Source: Enterocloster clostridioformis (lineage in GTDB: Bacteria; Bacillota; Clostridia; Lachnospirales; Lachnospiraceae). From it: a stretch of 64,000 bases of DNA. Every line of letters begins with the position of its first letter. Positions within the stretch are counted from its first letter, which is position 1. The stretch lies in NCBI RefSeq assembly GCF_020297485.1, contig NZ_JAIWZC010000001.1, positions 3,162,001-3,226,000 on the forward strand, given 5' to 3'. Below are positions 36,506-45,751 of the stretch, in pieces. The notes under the pieces were generated by a model, which saw only the letters and a program-made list of their open reading frames with translations, had not been told where the DNA came from and did no database searches. The translations under genes and the position numbers were made by a program.

Positions 36506-36940
36506 TTAAACACTCCGTTTCTTCCGCATCCGAATTCCAATCAATTCCTTCACATCCTCCAGTACGTCCCCGTCCCTTACCTCTATCATCATCCATCTTC
36601 CCCCATTAAAAGGAGCGGTATCATGATACAACTGACGGACATAAGCAGTACAGCCGTTAAGTGCCAGTTCTGCCTCCGGGGCTTCCTTTGCCCCCACCGA
36701 CACCATGCAGATAAAATACCCTTCCTCAGGATACAATGTGCAGACCGCCCTGGATCCCTTCTTATACTTTACGTTCCATCCTCCCTGCATGGAGCATCTG
36801 CTGTACTCAATCCTGGGGGATATATGAAATGTGTCCTCCAGCCAGGCCAAAAGCTGCTGCCAGTAGGGACTTGCTATATATCTTCCGATTTGCTCCATGT
36901 CCGGCTGCCTGTGAGCCGGGTATACCTCCATCCATGTCAT
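36506..36940 (-). CDS. DUF3788-family protein
   Basis: The start is placed at 36940 (MTWMEVYPAHRQPDMEQIGR), which follows AAAGGAAGG. The frame is open further upstream but without an RBS. The 144-residue protein has EYSRCSMQGGWNVKYKKGSR, TLYPEEGYFICMVSVGAKE and GGRWMMIEVRDGDVLEDVKE. These match the DUF3788 pattern, a small cytoplasmic family of unknown function. It is isolated between two mobile elements. Confidence 0.7.
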   Translation of the reverse strand: MTWMEVYPAHRQPDMEQIGRYIASPYWQQLLAWLEDTFHISPRIEYSRCSMQGGWNVKYKKGSRAVCTLYPEEGYFICMVSVGAKEAPEAELALNGCTAYVRQLYHDTAPFNGGRWMMIEVRDGDVLEDVKELIGIRMRKKRSV

Positions 36941-37053
36941 TGCGTACCTTCCTTTCATTCTGACGGAGGACGAAGCGGGACAGCGCCGCCCATGATGAAA
37001 GCCCCTCATGATAGCCCTCCATATCATACATCTCATATATCTGTCATTTCACG

Positions 37054-37068
37054 ATTGTACCAAGTCGC
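37054..37068 (+). repeat. Left arm of 15-bp inverted repeat around Int/IS91 module
   Basis: ATTGTACCAAGTCGC here is the exact reverse complement of 39506-39520 (GCGACTTGGTACAAT). Confidence 0.75.
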
Positions 37069-37312
37069 TAGTGCGACGGCTAGCCCAAGGTACATAAAAC
37101 CACCACTTTTTTTATAAAAAATAGCAGTTTTTAAATTTATGATGTATTGTTAAGTTACCACACCAAACAACTTCATAACTTTAAGAACTGCTATGCTTAT
37201 GTTATCATGGATTTCTAAACTCAACAACTATATATCTTATTTTTTTACTCGTCCACCACCTCTTTTTGAAATGTAACTACTGTTTTTATTGCATTTCAAA
37301 GGAGATTTTACT

Positions 37313-38179
37313 ATGGACAAATATTTAAATTCTTTCAGGGAAATGATTTCCCTTCGCGGTCTTACCGACCATACCCTTAAAAATTACTGTACTTACATCC
37401 GGGCGTATCTGGATTACCTCGCAAATGTTCTTCACAAATCGCCAGAAGATGTTTCCTGGGATGAACTTCGTGACTACATCAAATGGCTACAGAAATCCAG
37501 AGACCTTTCTGACCGCACCATCAACTGTGCCATTTCACAACTGCGCTTTTTCACCATGTATGTTCTTCACAAAACATGGGATGACACACAGCTTCCCATG
37601 CGTAAGTTTGACGAGTACCTTCCCTATGTTCCCTCGAAACAGGAAACATGGCAGTTTATTTCTTCCATACCTGATTTAAAGCAGAAGACTATGGTTACAC
37701 TCATGTATTCCTCAGGGCTTCGTATCGGTGAAGTATGCCGTCTGCGTTACGAGGATGTTGACCGCAAAAACATGCGGCTTCACATCACACACTCCAAAAA
37801 CAGGAATGACCGCTATGCCATTCTTTCTAAAGCGGCACTTGACCTGCTGACACGCTACTGGTTTGAATACGGCAGACCAAAAGGCTTTCTTTTTCCAAAG
37901 CAAAGTGGCGAGGACAGACCCATCGACACATTCTTCCTTTCAAGACACATCCATGCCCATGAGGACAGGCTCGGATGGGAACGCAGGCTTACCTGTCATT
38001 CCTTTCGTCATGCTTTTGGTACCCATCTGTATGAAAACGGAACCGACCTGCTTACCATAAAAGCGCTTATGGGACATAAATCTTTGTCTTCCACCACTAT
38101 TTATGTCCATCTTTCCGGTAATGCCATCCGCAATGCCGTCAGCCCTTTTGACCGATTGGCAGGTGAATACCATGAGTGA
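37313..38179 (+). CDS. Tyrosine recombinase associated with IS91-type element, module 1
   Basis: The 288-residue XerD-like integrase starts at 37313, after AAAGGAGATTTTACT. It has an N-terminal SAM-like DNA-binding domain (LRGLTDHTLKNYCTYIRAYL). The catalytic residues are visible as SSGLRIGEVCRL (Arg), LTCHSFRHAFGTHLYENG (His-x-x-Arg), LMGHKSLSSTTIYVHLS (His and the Tyr nucleophile). Its stop overlaps the transposase start, so the two are translated together. Confidence 0.9.
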   Translation: MDKYLNSFREMISLRGLTDHTLKNYCTYIRAYLDYLANVLHKSPEDVSWDELRDYIKWLQKSRDLSDRTINCAISQLRFFTMYVLHKTWDDTQLPMRKFDEYLPYVPSKQETWQFISSIPDLKQKTMVTLMYSSGLRIGEVCRLRYEDVDRKNMRLHITHSKNRNDRYAILSKAALDLLTRYWFEYGRPKGFLFPKQSGEDRPIDTFFLSRHIHAHEDRLGWERRLTCHSFRHAFGTHLYENGTDLLTIKALMGHKSLSSTTIYVHLSGNAIRNAVSPFDRLAGEYHE

Positions 38180-39329
38180 TTACAAAATCAGGCAGATATT
38201 TGAGCAGTCCTATGAAGCTTTCTCAGCACCGGGGCACTATCAGTCGGATGTCCAACGCAAAGCCGCCCGAGCCATCTTAAACTGCAAATCCGGAAGGCTT
38301 GGTGTCAACTTAAGTCAGTGTACCGACTGTGGGCATGTGGAAGTCCACAATAATTCCTGCCGCAACCGCAACTGCCCCAACTGTCAGGCTGTGAAGAAAG
38401 AAATCTGGGTAGATAAACGCAGTGCTGAGGTCATTGATTCACCCTATTTTCATGTAGTGTTTACACTTCCACATGAATTAAATCCCCTCATTTACTGCAA
38501 CCAGAAGCTTCTGTATGGACTTCTTCACAGATGCTGCGCCGAAACACTTCTGGAATTATCTGCTGATAAGAAGTGGCTCGGGGCAACACCCGGGATTATC
38601 CAAGTACTTCATACTTGGAATCAGGAGCTGGATTACCATGTACATATGCACTGCATTGTTTCCGGCGGCGGGCTTACCGGAGATGGAAAAATCCGTAAAT
38701 CCTCATCTAAGTTTTTTATCCGTACGGAGGTCCTGCGGGATAAGTTTAAGGGGAAATATATGGCACACCTTGTCTCCCTTTATGAAAGCGGCTCCCTTAA
38801 CTTTTCATCCTCCTGTGAAAACCTGCGTAATTCTTACCACTGGAAGGAATTTAAAAATAAGCTTTATGAAATGGACTGGTGCCCCTACATCAAGAAAACC
38901 TTCAACGGCTTCGGCAATGTCATTGAATACCTTGGACGCTACATCCACAAAATCGCCATCTCTAACAGCAGGATCCTTTCTGTTACGGAAGATACGGTAA
39001 CATTCTCTGCCCGTGGAAAAAAGCCGGGTGAACCAAAACGTCAGATTACTCTTGGCAACACGGAGTTTATACGCCGTTACCTGATGCATGTGCTGCCTTC
39101 CGGCTTTCAGAAAATACGCTATTATGGTTTTCTGAACAATCGGATGAAATATAAGAATCTGAAGGTTATCTTTAAGCTTCAGAATGGACAGCGTTTCAAG
39201 CAGCGTTACGCCGGAATGTCCCTGGCAGAGCTTTTAAAAGCAGTCTGGAATTTCGATATCTGTGTGTGTCCTGAATGTGGTCATACAGCCATGAAACAGC
39301 TGGGAAGGTGTCATGTTCCTTCTTCCTGA
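38172..39329 (+). CDS. IS91-family transposase, module 1
   Basis: The 385-residue protein starts at 38172 (MSDYKIRQIFEQSYEAF). Zinc-binding Cys are in CTDCGHVEVHNNSCRNRNCP. The HUH motif is DYHVHMHCIVSGGG. The catalytic-Tyr region is NVIEYLGRYIHKIAISNSR. The C-terminus has CVCPECGHTAMKQLG. It is related to, but clearly distinct from, the tandem IS91-like elements at 31-36 kb, and closer to the transposase at 54512-55687. Confidence 0.92.
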   Translation: MSDYKIRQIFEQSYEAFSAPGHYQSDVQRKAARAILNCKSGRLGVNLSQCTDCGHVEVHNNSCRNRNCPNCQAVKKEIWVDKRSAEVIDSPYFHVVFTLPHELNPLIYCNQKLLYGLLHRCCAETLLELSADKKWLGATPGIIQVLHTWNQELDYHVHMHCIVSGGGLTGDGKIRKSSSKFFIRTEVLRDKFKGKYMAHLVSLYESGSLNFSSSCENLRNSYHWKEFKNKLYEMDWCPYIKKTFNGFGNVIEYLGRYIHKIAISNSRILSVTEDTVTFSARGKKPGEPKRQITLGNTEFIRRYLMHVLPSGFQKIRYYGFLNNRMKYKNLKVIFKLQNGQRFKQRYAGMSLAELLKAVWNFDICVCPECGHTAMKQLGRCHVPSS

Positions 39330-39846
39330 CAGGCTGCTTTCCTATATATTTTTTAAGACCTGCCATCGGGAGGTCTGCGAAGCATACCCAAAAATATGGG
39401 ATACAGCTAAAATCGTCCTGCTTCTGCATTGCAGACCACCATAATCCACTATTTTAAGCTTCCCTGGGGAAATACTATCCCCATACAGCCTATGGCTAAA
39501 GTTCCGCGACTTGGTACAATTGGAAAGAATCACATTCAGAGCAGTTTATCTTTTGCATAAGCTGTTCATTTTTTTGTCGCTCTGAATCTGATACTTTCCT
39601 TAAGAATTATACCACATATAAAATGACATCTGTATGTCATGTTTTCAGGTTAAACACCATGTCCTGCACATCCCCCAACCTCCAATGCGTCTCTGTTCCC
39701 TGACACTGCCAGGTCAACCAGCCCTTCCATATCATACTTTTCCAGCCCTCCATAGCTTTCTGCCTCCTTTTATAAAGTTAGAGGGAAGATACTGCTGGTC
39801 TGTGACATATAATATGAAACAATGTATTCTTCCCGGCCGGATGAGT
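39330..39846. other. Module 1 right end and junction with right duplication copy
   Basis: There is no intact gene. The segment to 39520 belongs to the IS91-type module. From 39521 to 39846 lie an inverted pair (TTCAGAGC / GCTCTGAA near 39534 and 39583) and a short minus-strand trace (MEGLVDLAVSGNRDALE) that I could not assign. Homology with the left duplication begins at about 39847. Confidence 0.5.
39506..39520 (-). repeat. Right arm of 15-bp inverted repeat around Int/IS91 module
   Basis: This is the perfect inverted match of 37054-37068. Confidence 0.75.
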
Positions 39847-39852
39847 GCCATT

Positions 39853-40446
39853 TCACTGACCCACCAACCGCCTGACTCCTTTTTCCGATATCACCATATC
39901 CATCATCTGGTCGTGGGGCTCCACAGGTATGTCCGCGCGCATGATCCGTTCCCTGCATATGACTGCCTTCACGGCCCGGGTCCTGCCCAGATAGCGGTCA
40001 TAGTACCCGCCGCCGTACCCCAGCCGCCTGCCGTCGTGGCTGCATGACATGCATGGCACAATGGCCAGATTGATTTCCTCCGCCTGTATAACCGGAGCAT
40101 GTGCTCCCGGTTCCATTATACCGTATTTTCCTGCCTCCAAATCCCGAAGGCTCCTGATTTCACGTACTTCCATAATCCCTCTGGAGATGCACCTGGGAAC
40201 CCCCACCCGTTTTCCCCTCCTTAAGGCATCCTCCAGTATGGGCGCTGTATCAATCTCACTGCTGGTTCCCACAAAGCAGAACAGGGTGCCCGCCTGTTCA
40301 TATTCCGGCAGACCGGCCACATGCCGGAATATTTGAAGGTCCGCCTCCTTTGTATACCCTTTATCCAGCGCCGCAACCGCAGCTTTTATCTCCCGGCGCA
40401 ATGCTCTTTTCCGGTCCTCTGATGTATTCAGTTCTTCCAAAGCCAT
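39853..40446 (-). CDS. 5-formyltetrahydrofolate cyclo-ligase (right paralogue)
   Basis: The 197-residue protein has the same signature GRRLGYGGGYYDRYL and FCFVGTSSEIDTAPILED. It differs from the left paralogue at scattered positions (for example KKGVRRLVGQ-type end against NGVRRLGSQ), so the duplication is old enough to have diverged. Both are full length. Supply of C1 units for a betaine-reducing, acetate-producing metabolism is a plausible reason to keep it here. Confidence 0.92.
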   Translation of the reverse strand: MALEELNTSEDRKRALRREIKAAVAALDKGYTKEADLQIFRHVAGLPEYEQAGTLFCFVGTSSEIDTAPILEDALRRGKRVGVPRCISRGIMEVREIRSLRDLEAGKYGIMEPGAHAPVIQAEEINLAIVPCMSCSHDGRRLGYGGGYYDRYLGRTRAVKAVICRERIMRADIPVEPHDQMMDMVISEKGVRRLVGQ

Positions 40447-40639
40447 AGATGTTTCCCCTCCCTGTGGGTATTTCCCTAATTATACACTGCCCCATATTGG
40501 AAAACAACCACCTGGTAAGCGGACCTGGAAAGGCCTGGGATGCGGACCCGGAAAGCGGCAGACCTTCTGACTTGTATTTTTTCTTATTAGCGGATACAAT
40601 GGTATCAAACGGACGGACGAAACAGAGGAAGAGCTTTAT

Positions 40640-41026
40640 TTACCTGTTTGAAAGCTCAGAACTTTCTTCTATATTATAAACCACGTATCCCGCGTCCTTA
40701 ACAGCCTGTTTGAGCTCATTGTTACCATGCTCCTGTTTCATCCGCACCAGGGCCTCGCCCTTTTCCAGGTCCACCTGGGCCCACACCCCTTCCAGGCTGT
40801 TGAGGGCGTTTTCCACATGGCAGGCACAATTACCGCAGGACATGCCGTCCACCTTGAGAATCCGTGAATAGGGATAGTGTGATTTATCCTTATCCCTGAC
40901 TTTGATTTTTTTCACCGATGGCTGGGAGGAGGCTCCGCAGCACCCGGAGGTTAGTTTTTTGGCATAGCTCTTGATTCCAATGATTGCAATGACAATCAGG
41001 ACAGCGCATATAATAGCTGTTGACAT
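40640..41026 (-). CDS. Membrane-anchored HMA-domain metal-binding protein (right copy)
   Basis: The 128-residue form has one N-terminal membrane helix, SGCCGASSQ and the metal site DGMSCGNCACHVENAL, an HMA fold ending in GYVVYNIEESS. One residue of the site differs from the left copy (A-C-H against A-G-H). It stands 194 bp upstream of the cyclo-ligase start, with a normal stop, and represents the ancestral arrangement. Confidence 0.85.
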   Translation of the reverse strand: MSTAIICAVLIVIAIIGIKSYAKKLTSGCCGASSQPSVKKIKVRDKDKSHYPYSRILKVDGMSCGNCACHVENALNSLEGVWAQVDLEKGEALVRMKQEHGNNELKQAVKDAGYVVYNIEESSELSNR

Positions 41027-41160
41027 AATATCATCTCCCTTTTGATTAGCTGATAAATGGTTTCGATGAATGGTTTATACAATAAGATTAGCATTGACTA
41101 ACTCAAATGTCAATTCCTTCTTTCACCCACCCCCGCCTTCTCCCCATCCCCAAAGCAAAC

Positions 41161-41207
41161 GTGTCCTGAAAGCCGGCCCTCCATATAAAAGGCAGCTTCC
41201 AGGACAC
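41161..41207 (-). terminator. Stem-loop behind BCCT gene
   Basis: GTGTCCTGAAAGC and GCTTCCAGGACAC pair with one mismatch. A second GC-rich hairpin CGCGGGC-TCCG-GGCCCGCG lies at 41219-41240, closer to the gene. Together they end the betaine operon transcript. Confidence 0.6.
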
Positions 41208-41268
41208 ATAATCTTACTCCGCGGGCTCCGGGCCCGCGAATATTTTATATGATATTCTCAACACACAA

Positions 41269-42753
41269 CTATTTCTCTTTCATCAATGCCTTAACAAGGG
41301 CCGCCCCCGCAAACAGCATAATGAATATAAAGGGGAATGCCGCTGCAAGTGAAATGGTCTGAAGGGGTTTTAATCCTCCCGCAATCAGAAGTCCCACAGC
41401 CAGAAGAGACTGTACAACGCCCCACAGCACCTTTCTTCCGTTCTTGGGATTTAAGTCTCCCTTGGAGGAGAACATGGCAAGCACAAAGGTACCGGAGTTT
41501 GCCGAGGTAATGAAGAATGTACACAACAGTATGAGGGATACCACGCACAGAATCATTCCCAGAGGGTACTTGCCCATAACAATGAACAGTCCCGTCTCAG
41601 GCTTGCTTGCAATATCCGCCAGCTGGGCAACGGAAAGCGTACCGTCCATACCCAAATGCAGACCCAGGCTTCCCATAATGGCAAACCAGAGAATGGACCC
41701 CAGAGCCGGTGCCAGCACCACGCCTGCGATGAATTCCCGAATCGTCCTGCCCTTGGAGATACGGGCAATGAACGATCCCACAAATGGAGCCCATGCAATC
41801 CACCATGCCCAGTAGAACACCCTCCATGCTCCAACCCAGTTATTGTCACCGTAATTGTTAATCATGAGGCTGTCCCCAAAAAAGTTCTGCAGATACTGCC
41901 CCAGTCCGTTTGTCAGGTTGTTAAGAATCTCAAGTTTTGGCCCTACCAGGAATGTAACAGTGATCAGGCCAATGGCAATATATAAGTTAGCGTCGGAAAT
42001 GATCTTAATACCGCGGCTGATGCCGTCAACAGCAGACCAGATATAGATAACGCTTATTACCGCAATGATAATAATTTGAATCACCAGGGTCGTCGGAATG
42101 CCAAACAGGTAGTTAAGTCCTGCATTAATCTGCATGACGCCCAGTCCAAGGGAAGTAACAACACCCGCAACAGTGGCGAACACCGCCAGTACGTCGATGG
42201 TCTTTCCCACCCATCCGTTGATTCCCTTTTCACCGATAAGGGGTTCAAATATGGAGCTGATAAGGCCCGGTTTTCCCTTGCGGAACTGGAAATAGGCAAG
42301 ACCCAGTCCAATGATGCAGTAGTTTGCCCACGGATGAAGTCCCCAGTGCATATAGCTGGAACGTATGGCAAAGTTTGCGGCAGCTTCCGTACCGGCCTCA
42401 ATTCCGGGAATCGGGTTTGAGAAATGTGCCAGCGGCTCAGAGATTCCCCAGAATACCAGACCCACTCCCATGCCTGCCCCAAACAGCATGGCAAACCAGG
42501 ATACGGTGGAATATTCCGGCTTGGAGTCATCCGGTCCAAGCTTAATCTTTCCCCATTTGCTGAAAGCAATGGCAACTGAAAAAATAACAAATGCGGTCAT
42601 GGCCATAAGATAAAGCCAGCCGAAATTATTGGTCAGAAATGAATATGCCGAATTTGAAACAACTGTAAAGTTGGCATTAAAGGCAACCGCCCATATTGCC
42701 ATGATAATGGTTATTGCTAATGAAACTACGAATACCTGATTTTTGTCTTTCAT
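41269..42753 (-). CDS. BCCT-family betaine/carnitine/choline transporter
   Basis: This is a 494-residue sodium- or proton-coupled symporter with 12 helices. Family segments include MLFGAGMGVGLVFWGISEPL (the Gly-rich unwound helix), the aromatic box WAWWIAWAPFVGSFIARISK and GTFVLAMFSSKGDLNPKNGR. It lies directly downstream of grdI-grdH, so uptake of glycine betaine for reduction is the natural role. Its last 80 codons also survive as a scar at 6968-7194 in the left duplication copy. Confidence 0.93.
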   Translation of the reverse strand: MKDKNQVFVVSLAITIIMAIWAVAFNANFTVVSNSAYSFLTNNFGWLYLMAMTAFVIFSVAIAFSKWGKIKLGPDDSKPEYSTVSWFAMLFGAGMGVGLVFWGISEPLAHFSNPIPGIEAGTEAAANFAIRSSYMHWGLHPWANYCIIGLGLAYFQFRKGKPGLISSIFEPLIGEKGINGWVGKTIDVLAVFATVAGVVTSLGLGVMQINAGLNYLFGIPTTLVIQIIIIAVISVIYIWSAVDGISRGIKIISDANLYIAIGLITVTFLVGPKLEILNNLTNGLGQYLQNFFGDSLMINNYGDNNWVGAWRVFYWAWWIAWAPFVGSFIARISKGRTIREFIAGVVLAPALGSILWFAIMGSLGLHLGMDGTLSVAQLADIASKPETGLFIVMGKYPLGMILCVVSLILLCTFFITSANSGTFVLAMFSSKGDLNPKNGRKVLWGVVQSLLAVGLLIAGGLKPLQTISLAAAFPFIFIMLFAGAALVKALMKEK

Positions 42754-42841
42754 ATAGGCCCTCTCCTTCTCCTAAAAGCATGCGGATAGCCGGCAGAATG
42801 ATTCTGGACAGCCAAACAAAAGCTCTCAAGCAAATACAAAT

Positions 42842-42872
42842 GCCGCCTGACAGGCCCCCCTGCCAGGCGGCA
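42842..42872 (-). terminator. GC-rich hairpin between grdH and BCCT gene
   Basis: GCCGCCTGACAGG and CCTGCCAGGCGGC pair over 13 bp with one mismatch. The minus-strand 3' side is ATTTGTATTTG. It probably attenuates read-through from grdIH into the transporter gene. Confidence 0.6.
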
Positions 42873-42929
42873 CACAAAGCCACTCATCACTCATGGCATA
42901 CAGAACCGTATTTCGTACCGCCCTGTATC

Positions 42930-44249
42930 CTAGATTTCTACTTTGAAAATCGTCTGCTTTTTAATATCTGTAGCCAGAGCATCCAGCGCTGCCTCCACTC
43001 TGGATCGGCGGAGCAGATGCTGCTCCTCCCTGGAGGTGGAAGGATTGCCGAGAGGATATGGTATGGATATGGTTGGAACCATACGATTTACACCAACCGT
43101 CTGGGCAACCGGAAGAAGGTTACACATAAGTACAACAGGGAAGCCTGCGCGCTCAAATTCTTTTACCATCGTTGACCCGCAACGAGTACAGGTCCCTCAG
43201 GTGGAGACCATGATAACGGCGTCCACATGGTCCTCCTTCAGAAGCGGTATGATTTCCTTGGCCATTCTTCTGGCCTCTCCCTGTGTGGTTCCGGTTCCTA
43301 CGGTTGAATAGAAATAATCGTGGAGGGAACCATATTTGCCCTCATTCAGGAATTCCCTCATAACATCCACAGGCATGATGACGTTGGGGTCCGCGTTGGC
43401 AGCCGCCGGGTCAAAGCCCGCGTGGATTGTCTTAAACTCACCGCTCTCTAAGCGGTCCAACTTGGAGATGTCATATCTGCCCCAGCGTGTTGCAGATGCG
43501 GACTGAATCCTGTCCGGATTGTCCACAGGAACAATACCGCCGGTGTTGGCCAATGCAATCCTGGCATGCTTTAAGTCCTTAAGAGCCGGTGCAATGGGTA
43601 CCAGGTCCTTCTTAGGAATAATCAGCTCAGACTGATAGGGCTGTCCTGTAGCCTTGGCAATGAGCATATCCACTGCGCGGTCTGCTGCCGCCACGCCGTC
43701 CTCACGCCATACCTGATGCCGGATTCCTCTTGCATAATACCCTTCTGCGTCCGGTCCCTCCGGTGTCTGGCCCTTTAACAGCTTATCAGCCAGCTTTACC
43801 ATGGCGCCTGCATCCTTCTTCATGCTGGCTGCGGAATGGCTGCCCATCATGATGTACATATCCTTCTTAAACATCTCAACGCCGGGGTTCTCCGCGTGCA
43901 TGGATGTGATGACCGGTACGCCGAACTTGGCGGAAACCGCCTTTCCAATCTCGCCGCAGGCAACACCGTAGCGGCCTGCCTGGAAGGCCGGTCCGGCCAG
44001 GAAAAGATCAAACTCCCTGCCCTTTAATGCGGTCAGAATCCTTTCAATGGCTTCATCTCTGTGTGTGCTCATAAAGTTGTCACCACAGATAATGGTTGTG
44101 GTAACCCGGGCGTCAATCTCTGCCAGCATCTGGTTAATGGCTGCTGTGGGTCCCATGACGCCGTCTCTGACTTCCGGTTCGTAATCAGCCTTGTCTTCTC
44201 CGCCAATGCCCGCGAAGAACTGATTGATATAACAGATAACGTTCTTCAT
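42930..44249 (-). CDS. grdH: Betaine (glycine/sarcosine) reductase component B, selenoprotein subunit GrdH
   Basis: The frame from 44249 (MKNVICYINQFFAGIGGEDK) meets an in-frame TGA at 43199-43197 (codon 351) and continues without another stop to 42930. The join reads MVST-Sec-GTCTRCGSTMVK, the selenocysteine motif of GrdB/GrdF/GrdH. The full length is 439 residues, normal for the family. Component B binds the amine substrate; the Sec attacks it and passes a carboxymethyl group to GrdA. The BCCT neighbour favours betaine (GrdH) over sarcosine or glycine. Ordinary gene finders split this gene in two. Confidence 0.92.
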
Positions 44250-44275
44250 AACGAAACTCCTTTCACTGATTTTCC

Positions 44276-45601
44276 TTAAAATTCCCTGACAGTCTTGGTG
44301 GACCAGCCGATAATCTGGTCTCCGCAGAACATGGCGTTGTTTTCCATGATGATGGATCCATCCGGCCTGACAGACGGCCCTAAAATCTCATCCCCGGCCC
44401 AGCCTCCTGACAGACCATCCCTTGCAAGGGCTTCCAGCTCGCCGATTACCTCCGGCATTGGCGGAAGTTCAACCAATTCAGAAACATTACCGGTAGAAAC
44501 AATGGCATCTTCCTTCTCATCCATGGAAACCAGGGGATCGGACTTGCCGTCACGGCCTGTACACTCATTTGTAAGACCAACCGTCTTAACGCCGGCGTCC
44601 TCCAGAGCCACGATGCAGCCTGTAAAGTCAGCGTCCGGATTGCCGTAGCCTTCCTCAGTCACAAGGGCGGCGTCCGCTCCAAGGGATTTCGCAATCTGCG
44701 CCACAAACAGCGCGGAACGCTCCTTCTGCTCCAGTGCAACATTCAGGTTTGACATGATGACACCCAGGAAGTTAAGGGTCTTGCCGTGCTCCTTGTACAG
44801 CCTCTTGATAACAGGACAATTCTGGAAATCATAGGTTGCCCACTTAGAAGAGCATGGCATGAAGCTTCCGGAAATCATGGCTCCGTCCAAAACCTCGTTG
44901 GGATTCATGAAGGTGGGAAGCATATGGTTGCAGTCCCATCCATAGCAGAGGTCGTTGTAACCCATCTCCTCCATCTGAGACTGAGGCTGCATCACGTATA
45001 CAACGGATGGAAGCTTTTCCGTCTCAGGAGCTCTCCTGATAACCGGTTCCAGCTCGTAGCTTTCAACCTCTTCCGGCTCCATATCCTTTACACAGGAACC
45101 AATGTACTCGGCAAGTTTGTGAACCGCCTCCCTGATAGCCCTGTTTTTCTTCTGCTGTTCCCGTTTCTCAAACTCCTCGTCTGTATCTGCAACCAGCACA
45201 AGATTCTTAAGTTTGGAGAAATATGTATATTTAGCGCCTTCCCCTCCCATGTCAATCAATCCGTCCTGGAAACCTCCCCAGTGACTTCCAACAGCCAAAA
45301 GGCTCATATCCTTCAGGCAGTGTGTCCTTCCATCTCCAGCCTGTGACAGTGGTCCTGTGTAACCCGGGAACAGTGCGTCCCCATTTACCTTTACCCTGCA
45401 CTCTACCGCCTCTTTAACAGGTACCAGTCTCACCATGTCGCCAGGCTTTACTATCCTTAAATCTGCCTCCGTGATGTGTGGGTCTCTCTTGACAAAGGCA
45501 AGGCAATCCTCTTTGTCTACCGTAAGGATACCGTTCTCATACTTGGTTTTGTCACCAAAAACGATGTCCTTCACATAAAAATTACCCAGTTCCAGTTTCA
45601 T
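44276..45601 (-). CDS. grdI: Betaine (glycine/sarcosine) reductase component B, proprotein subunit GrdI
   Basis: The 441-residue protein matches the alpha/beta precursor GrdE/GrdG/GrdI: MKLELGNFYVKDIVFGDKTK, SLLAVGSHWGGFQDGLIDMG, GYNDLCYGWDCNHMLPTFMN and LTNECTGRDGKSDPLVS. The family is cleaved at an internal Cys to give a pyruvoyl subunit that binds the substrate as a Schiff base. Cys250 in GSFMPCSSK is one candidate, unproven here. It is the first gene of the pair, 26 bp upstream of grdH. GrdA, GrdC, GrdD and the thioredoxin parts are not in the window. Confidence 0.9.
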   Translation of the reverse strand: MKLELGNFYVKDIVFGDKTKYENGILTVDKEDCLAFVKRDPHITEADLRIVKPGDMVRLVPVKEAVECRVKVNGDALFPGYTGPLSQAGDGRTHCLKDMSLLAVGSHWGGFQDGLIDMGGEGAKYTYFSKLKNLVLVADTDEEFEKREQQKKNRAIREAVHKLAEYIGSCVKDMEPEEVESYELEPVIRRAPETEKLPSVVYVMQPQSQMEEMGYNDLCYGWDCNHMLPTFMNPNEVLDGAMISGSFMPCSSKWATYDFQNCPVIKRLYKEHGKTLNFLGVIMSNLNVALEQKERSALFVAQIAKSLGADAALVTEEGYGNPDADFTGCIVALEDAGVKTVGLTNECTGRDGKSDPLVSMDEKEDAIVSTGNVSELVELPPMPEVIGELEALARDGLSGGWAGDEILGPSVRPDGSIIMENNAMFCGDQIIGWSTKTVREF

Positions 45602-45751
45602 AAATGAACTACTCCTTTCTTATAGAAATTTTCTATAGTTCTGGCTATTAACATTTAATATTTTAACATTAACTGTCCGGTTTGCAAGGTTTTTTGTGCA
45701 TTTTGACGATTTTCAGAACATTGTTGGATAATACCATGGTAACTTTATGCA

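Larger units (their letters stand above)
37144..39520 (+). mobile_element. Tyrosine recombinase plus IS91-type transposase module 1
   Basis: The left end shares GTATTGTTAAGTTACCACAC with the related module at 53514. Two overlapping genes encode a tyrosine recombinase and an IS91-type transposase. The right end is near a GGGG/CCCC hairpin at 39465-39482. It is bracketed by the 15-bp inverted repeats at 37054 and 39506. The exact right terminus is uncertain. Confidence 0.7.

Noticed and set aside
42930..43169. A separate 79-residue gene downstream of grdH
   Set aside because: It is the C-terminal part of GrdH after the selenocysteine UGA; its residues continue the family alignment without a gap.
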